Positions 41,170 to 44,552 of a stretch of DNA of 44,552 bases are shown here, one piece after another. The stretch covers positions 1-44,552 of the forward strand of contig JBHPCZ010000017.1 in assembly GCA_042573625.1 (NCBI GenBank), in the 5' to 3' direction. Source of the DNA: JBHPCZ01 sp042573625 (GTDB lineage: Bacteria > Desulfobacterota > Desulfobacteria > Desulfobacterales > UBA11574). The notes under the pieces were generated by a model. It was not told the origin of the DNA, ran no database searches, and worked only from the letters and a program-made list of their open reading frames with translations. The translations under genes were made by a program, and so were the position numbers. How positions within the stretch are numbered: position 1 is the first letter of the stretch; every line of letters starts with the position of its first letter.

Positions 41170-41515
41170 TCTTCTCTCGATTCGTTGGTATAAGGAGTCG
41201 AGTGCTTTTACAGTTCATCGCTCCATGGATAATCCTATATTAAACCGTGCAATCACGCCTGAGGCGGATAAAACTCGTATATAAGGGTCCGTAAGAAAAA
41301 ACAGAGGCCTAAAGGAAAATCAATTGATCTGCATAACGATCGGCAATCTCTTTTAATGATACTTTCGGCATGCGTCTGTTTTTTCCAACGGTCCCTAATA
41401 TACTCAGGCAGTGCACAATTTAATATAGGATCACCCATTACGCGAACAGTCCCGGCTTTATAATTATTACGTATTTCACTTGAATCCCTGAATCCTTGAC
41501 CACTTGAATCCCTAG
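41170..41515 (-). repeat. Palindromic repeat family C, copy 2
   Basis: On the minus strand this repeats the 10295-10625 unit in the same block order, including the ATTTCACTTGAATCC edge, the ATTAGGGACCGTTGG arm and the TTAATATAGGATTATCCATG arm. A small palindrome CCTGAGGCGG (about 41260-41268) is inserted in one arm relative to copy 1. It lies between the exosortase and creB genes, within what is otherwise a same-strand cluster. The remaining 41516-41598 holds no gene. Confidence 0.85.
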
Positions 41516-41598
41516 GATCACTCCAACTTTTTTTAGAGGTGACCCAAAATTAAAAACCCTGTTGAATGGTCGTTTTTTGTGCCTTGCTGCAGAAGGGT

Positions 41599-42426
41599 TC
41601 ACAGGTAAAAAGAATATTTTCCATTATAACCTATTTTACTACCGATCCGCCGGCAACACAACTGTATCAGGAAGATCAATAAAAAAACAACCAAGCAGAC
41701 GGATAATATCACCAGGCAGTGTTCGATAAACAGCGGACCGTTTTTATGATACGCGTGGTTGAAAAACGGGATGCCCATGGAAAACAGGCCATACCAAAAA
41801 AAGGGGATAAATGCGGCGGGGATGATTCGAGTCGAATTCTTATTCTTGTTGATCCATTTTTCCGTTTTTCGAATTTCATTCCGGTTGCAGAGATGAATTG
41901 TTTTTCTGAGCACCGAATAAAACAGACACAGAAAAAGAAAATAGATAAAAATGCCCTCTATCCGATGAAGTCTTTCCGGCGTCATCCATTGATAATGAAT
42001 ATCGGCTTCAATCGTATAAATGGAAGCAATGATTCTGAATGCGTTTACGGTAATGGTCAGAAGATAGGCGGACGCAGCACAAATTCCCAGCCAAAGGACC
42101 TTTGTCCCGGAATATCTCAAATGGGGAAGTCCTGAAAAAGCCGCCATGCAAAAAGCGATAATCAGAAAATTAACACCGGCGCATGATGGCGCGATGATGA
42201 TTTCGCAGCTCTGGTTGACATATCCGGCTCCGTCCTCTTTCTCGAATCGAATCCCGCTGATCGTTTCAACCACGCCGGCAGTGGGACCCAGTATCCAGCC
42301 GAGGTCATCACTGCCGGCGCGGCTGTAATGATATTTAAATCCCACTGCGATAAACAACGCAACAATATAGAAAGCGGCGGTTTTTATAATGTCAGGCTTG
42401 ATTTTGCTACACTTTGATATCAGCAT
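41599..42426 (-). CDS. Exosortase
   Basis: From ATG 42426 (the frame is open to a TTG at 42441) this is a 275-aa polytopic membrane protein with about seven hydrophobic segments. The exosortase catalytic triad is clear: C82 in IAPSCAGVNFLI, R131 in NAFRIIAS and H154 in RLHRIEGIF. Exosortases cut proteins with PEP-CTERM-type tails at the membrane and transfer them to the cell surface. The upstream gene 42479-44488 encodes a protein with such a tail, which is very likely its substrate. The pattern resembles the exosortase K branch, but I cannot fix the subclass by eye. Confidence 0.85.
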   Translation of the reverse strand: MLISKCSKIKPDIIKTAAFYIVALFIAVGFKYHYSRAGSDDLGWILGPTAGVVETISGIRFEKEDGAGYVNQSCEIIIAPSCAGVNFLIIAFCMAAFSGLPHLRYSGTKVLWLGICAASAYLLTITVNAFRIIASIYTIEADIHYQWMTPERLHRIEGIFIYFLFLCLFYSVLRKTIHLCNRNEIRKTEKWINKNKNSTRIIPAAFIPFFWYGLFSMGIPFFNHAYHKNGPLFIEHCLVILSVCLVVFLLIFLIQLCCRRIGSKIGYNGKYSFYL

Positions 42427-42478
42427 AATAACCCCCGGCAATATTTATAGGTCACAAGGACATGAAGACACAAAGATC

Positions 42479-44488
42479 CTAATAAATACTGGATCGGGCA
42501 TATTTTCTATACCCGGTGGCTATGATCAGGACCAGAGCAGCTATCAGCAGCAAAATGTACAATTCGGGTTCAGGAACCTTTGACACGGAGCAACCAACCG
42601 CTAGGTTGGAAACATTTAGCGGCAGCGGCAAAGGCTGATGAACATCCTTGCTTTGAGCCTCAGGGTTCCGAATGACTTCATGAACGGCGATAAACGAGGT
42701 GTATGCTGTTAACAGATTGTAAGTTAGCCCCAAAGTCGTAATTTCCGCTCTGTTTTCACTGTTTTTATTTTTTAAATTGAAGTCTGACAGGCGCGCAATT
42801 CTCGAACGGGCCCACAGGTAGCGCAATGTATTGTTTGTTGCCAGCGGTTTTGTATCCGACACCTTAAAGGTTTGGACATATTCACCGGTTCCTCCGGAGC
42901 CGACCAGCTTAATGATGCCTTCCGGTTCCCCCCGCCATTTGCCGAAGACGACGACCGGCCTCCGGGCAAACAGATCAGGGATTGCAACCGGTTCGATATC
43001 GTAGGTTTCAAAACCATCATATTGGACTGAAATGTTCGCCAGCACCGGTGATTGCACATAGTCGCGAAACCTATCCGCGGTATCGCGGGCATGCCGGGGA
43101 TGAGTTACGATAAAAGGTTCACCTTGCCCGGCTTTGGCAATTCCCTCAATGAGATAACGGTTTACGCTGCTGCCGATGCCGAAAGAAAAAACGTTGGTGC
43201 GATTCAGATTATTCTGAATCAGATGGAAGACATCCTTCTCGGCTGCAATATATCCATCGGTTATGATGAGAGCTGTTCGAGAGGTTGCTTCGTCCCGCGG
43301 CAGTGACAGCGCTTTTGTTAAAGCACGATGAAGTTCAGTGCCGCCGCCCCCTTTCTGCCGATCAATCATCCGGATGGCGTTGTGGATGTTTTGAGTGGTG
43401 GCCGGAATTGATGCCGGAGCCATCAATTTTGAACCGCCGGCAAAAAGAATCACGTTGAATTTGTCGGATTCCCGCAGATTACCGATAAGGTTTCGAAGCA
43501 GCTTTTTAGCCGTGTTGAGGGGAAAGCCATTCATTGAACCGGAAACATCCACAACAAAGATGTATTCTCTGGGAGGAATATCTGACGGTGTAACCCGCTC
43601 CGGCGGTTGAACCATCAACATAAAGAAATTCTCATCCTGACCGGTATGCAGCAGTAAACCGGATTCAATCTTTTTTCCGGACAGCCGGTAATGCAAAATA
43701 AAATCACGATTCCCGCCGAAATTTTCCGATTTTGATAAAAGGATTCTGGCAAACGATTTGTTTTCCCAGAACACCTCGGTTTCATGGGAGGGACAGACCA
43801 CATCCTGGATCGCTATACCGGTGGAAATATTCAGGCCGATGTTAAACTTCGTGCGTGGTTTACTGCCCTGTTTGAGATATGGATTTTTAATCCATCTGTC
43901 TGTTTCCGGCGAATCGGGTTCGGATTGGTTCGAGTAACGGGGTCCCACAACGGTCGGGTACACAAATTCATACGTTCCAAATGTGGGAACAAGGAGTTCA
44001 GTGTAGTGTAATTCAATATCAATAGTGTCTTTGGGCATGATATTGGCCACATTCATGCTGAACACATTGGGCCGCTGCTGTTTGAGCAGAGATGCGCTTT
44101 TCCCCTGCTTTTTGGCCGCGTTGAATTTCTTTTGCGCGATCCGGCGCTCCTTTATTTCAGCAGAGATGATCTGCTCGCCGATTTTCATTTTCATGCCGTG
44201 AACCGCTGCTCGAGTAGAGGCGGGGAAAATGTAACGTGCGTTGATGGGACGGGTGCCGTCATTGGTGTATCTTTGGGTAATCACAACGTCGGCGATCACT
44301 CCGGTAATGTTGGCCACCACATCGGTTGCCTTTAGGGGAAACCGGTCTACCGAAGGGTCCCCGTTTTCAATGAAAAAGTAGGGAGAGAGGGTTTTGTCGT
44401 TGTTCGTTTCTGCATACACCGGTGATGCAGATATAATAAACGTGATCATAAGAAAGAAATAGGTCAATGGTTTGATACGGTTACGCAT
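42479..44488 (-). CDS. VIT and VWA domain protein with PEP-CTERM-like tail
   Basis: This 669-aa protein starts at ATG 44488, with GGAGG 8 nt upstream (GTG 44497 overlaps that site). It has a Sec signal peptide (about 1-27), a VIT domain (about 35-170), a VWA domain (about 305-480) with the MIDAS pattern DVSGSMN, GGGTEL and IITDGY, and a beta-rich C-terminal region. The tail has VPEPE, a hydrophobic stretch of about 16 residues and a basic end (RKYAR), which is the layout of an exosortase sorting signal. VIT-VWA proteins are surface adhesion or matrix-interacting proteins. It lies directly upstream of the exosortase gene, 52 bp apart. The last 64 bp of the window hold only its upstream region. 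Confidence 0.87.
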   Translation of the reverse strand: MRNRIKPLTYFFLMITFIISASPVYAETNNDKTLSPYFFIENGDPSVDRFPLKATDVVANITGVIADVVITQRYTNDGTRPINARYIFPASTRAAVHGMKMKIGEQIISAEIKERRIAQKKFNAAKKQGKSASLLKQQRPNVFSMNVANIMPKDTIDIELHYTELLVPTFGTYEFVYPTVVGPRYSNQSEPDSPETDRWIKNPYLKQGSKPRTKFNIGLNISTGIAIQDVVCPSHETEVFWENKSFARILLSKSENFGGNRDFILHYRLSGKKIESGLLLHTGQDENFFMLMVQPPERVTPSDIPPREYIFVVDVSGSMNGFPLNTAKKLLRNLIGNLRESDKFNVILFAGGSKLMAPASIPATTQNIHNAIRMIDRQKGGGGTELHRALTKALSLPRDEATSRTALIITDGYIAAEKDVFHLIQNNLNRTNVFSFGIGSSVNRYLIEGIAKAGQGEPFIVTHPRHARDTADRFRDYVQSPVLANISVQYDGFETYDIEPVAIPDLFARRPVVVFGKWRGEPEGIIKLVGSGGTGEYVQTFKVSDTKPLATNNTLRYLWARSRIARLSDFNLKNKNSENRAEITTLGLTYNLLTAYTSFIAVHEVIRNPEAQSKDVHQPLPLPLNVSNLAVGCSVSKVPEPELYILLLIAALVLIIATGYRKYARSSIY

Positions 44489-44552
44489 AATTGCCACCTC
44501 CTGATCCTGTGGTTAAAGGTTTTTGTCCTCCCGGTTTTTGTTCATCCTGGAC

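Overview
The window looks like a chromosomal segment from an anaerobic, probably sulfate-reducing or syntrophic member of the Desulfobacterota (Desulfobacteria-like). This placement is inference. It rests on a transcarboxylase-type propionate module coupled to succinyl-CoA synthetase, several PflA-like radical SAM enzymes, HypAB, sigma-54 regulation, and many short palindromic repeats. No rRNA, tRNA, CRISPR array or phage module was seen, and the only transposase trace is a remnant.

Layout. 1-4912: cell-envelope division cluster (ftsX, an EnvC-like amidase activator, a CtpA-type S41 protease, a YibQ-type divergent polysaccharide deacetylase). 5466-10222: three overlapping genes for an AmmeMemoRadiSam module whose Memo-AMMECR1 fusion carries a Sec signal and whose radical SAM enzyme carries a Tat signal, with a membrane spermidine-synthase-like protein between them. 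10680-21056: a PPC/DUF296 protein, then a PAS-PAS-PAS sigma-54 activator. It is followed by two matching palindromes and a consensus -24/-12 promoter in front of an ABM protein, a 12S-like carboxyltransferase, a 71-aa small protein, a 5S-biotin carrier fusion, and sucC/sucD. 21417-22558: hypA and hypB. 23120-28127: an alpha/beta hydrolase, a DAHP synthase-prephenate dehydratase fusion preceded by a Phe-rich leader peptide and tandem terminators, divergent aroB, and a small exported protein. 28295-33058: two more PflA-like radical SAM proteins, a DEAD-box helicase with a terminator in its leader, and an M28 peptidase. 33396-38496: a PIN-like unknown, an M55 D-aminopeptidase, a cold-shock protein, a YdfG-type dehydrogenase, a TPR protein and a DUF523/DUF1722 protein. 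38808-44488: an IS110-type remnant, CreC/CreB-like two-component genes, an exosortase, and a VIT-VWA protein with a PEP-CTERM-like tail.

How the genes work together. The sigma-54 activator plausibly switches on conversion between propionyl-CoA/methylmalonyl-CoA and oxaloacetate/pyruvate, with SucCD handling succinyl-CoA. The aromatic genes show classical phenylalanine attenuation. The exosortase, its probable single substrate and the CreBC-like pair form a candidate dedicated surface-protein sorting system. Intergenic space is dominated by three families of 100-350 bp palindromic repeats, present in three to four copies each.

The most unusual items are the apparently exported AmmeMemoRadiSam operon, the dedicated exosortase/VIT-VWA/CreBC locus, the phenylalanine attenuator with five alternately pairing segments, and the palindromic repeat family whose two arms change together between copies. 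All family calls are from reading the sequence and from memory of families; no database search was run.
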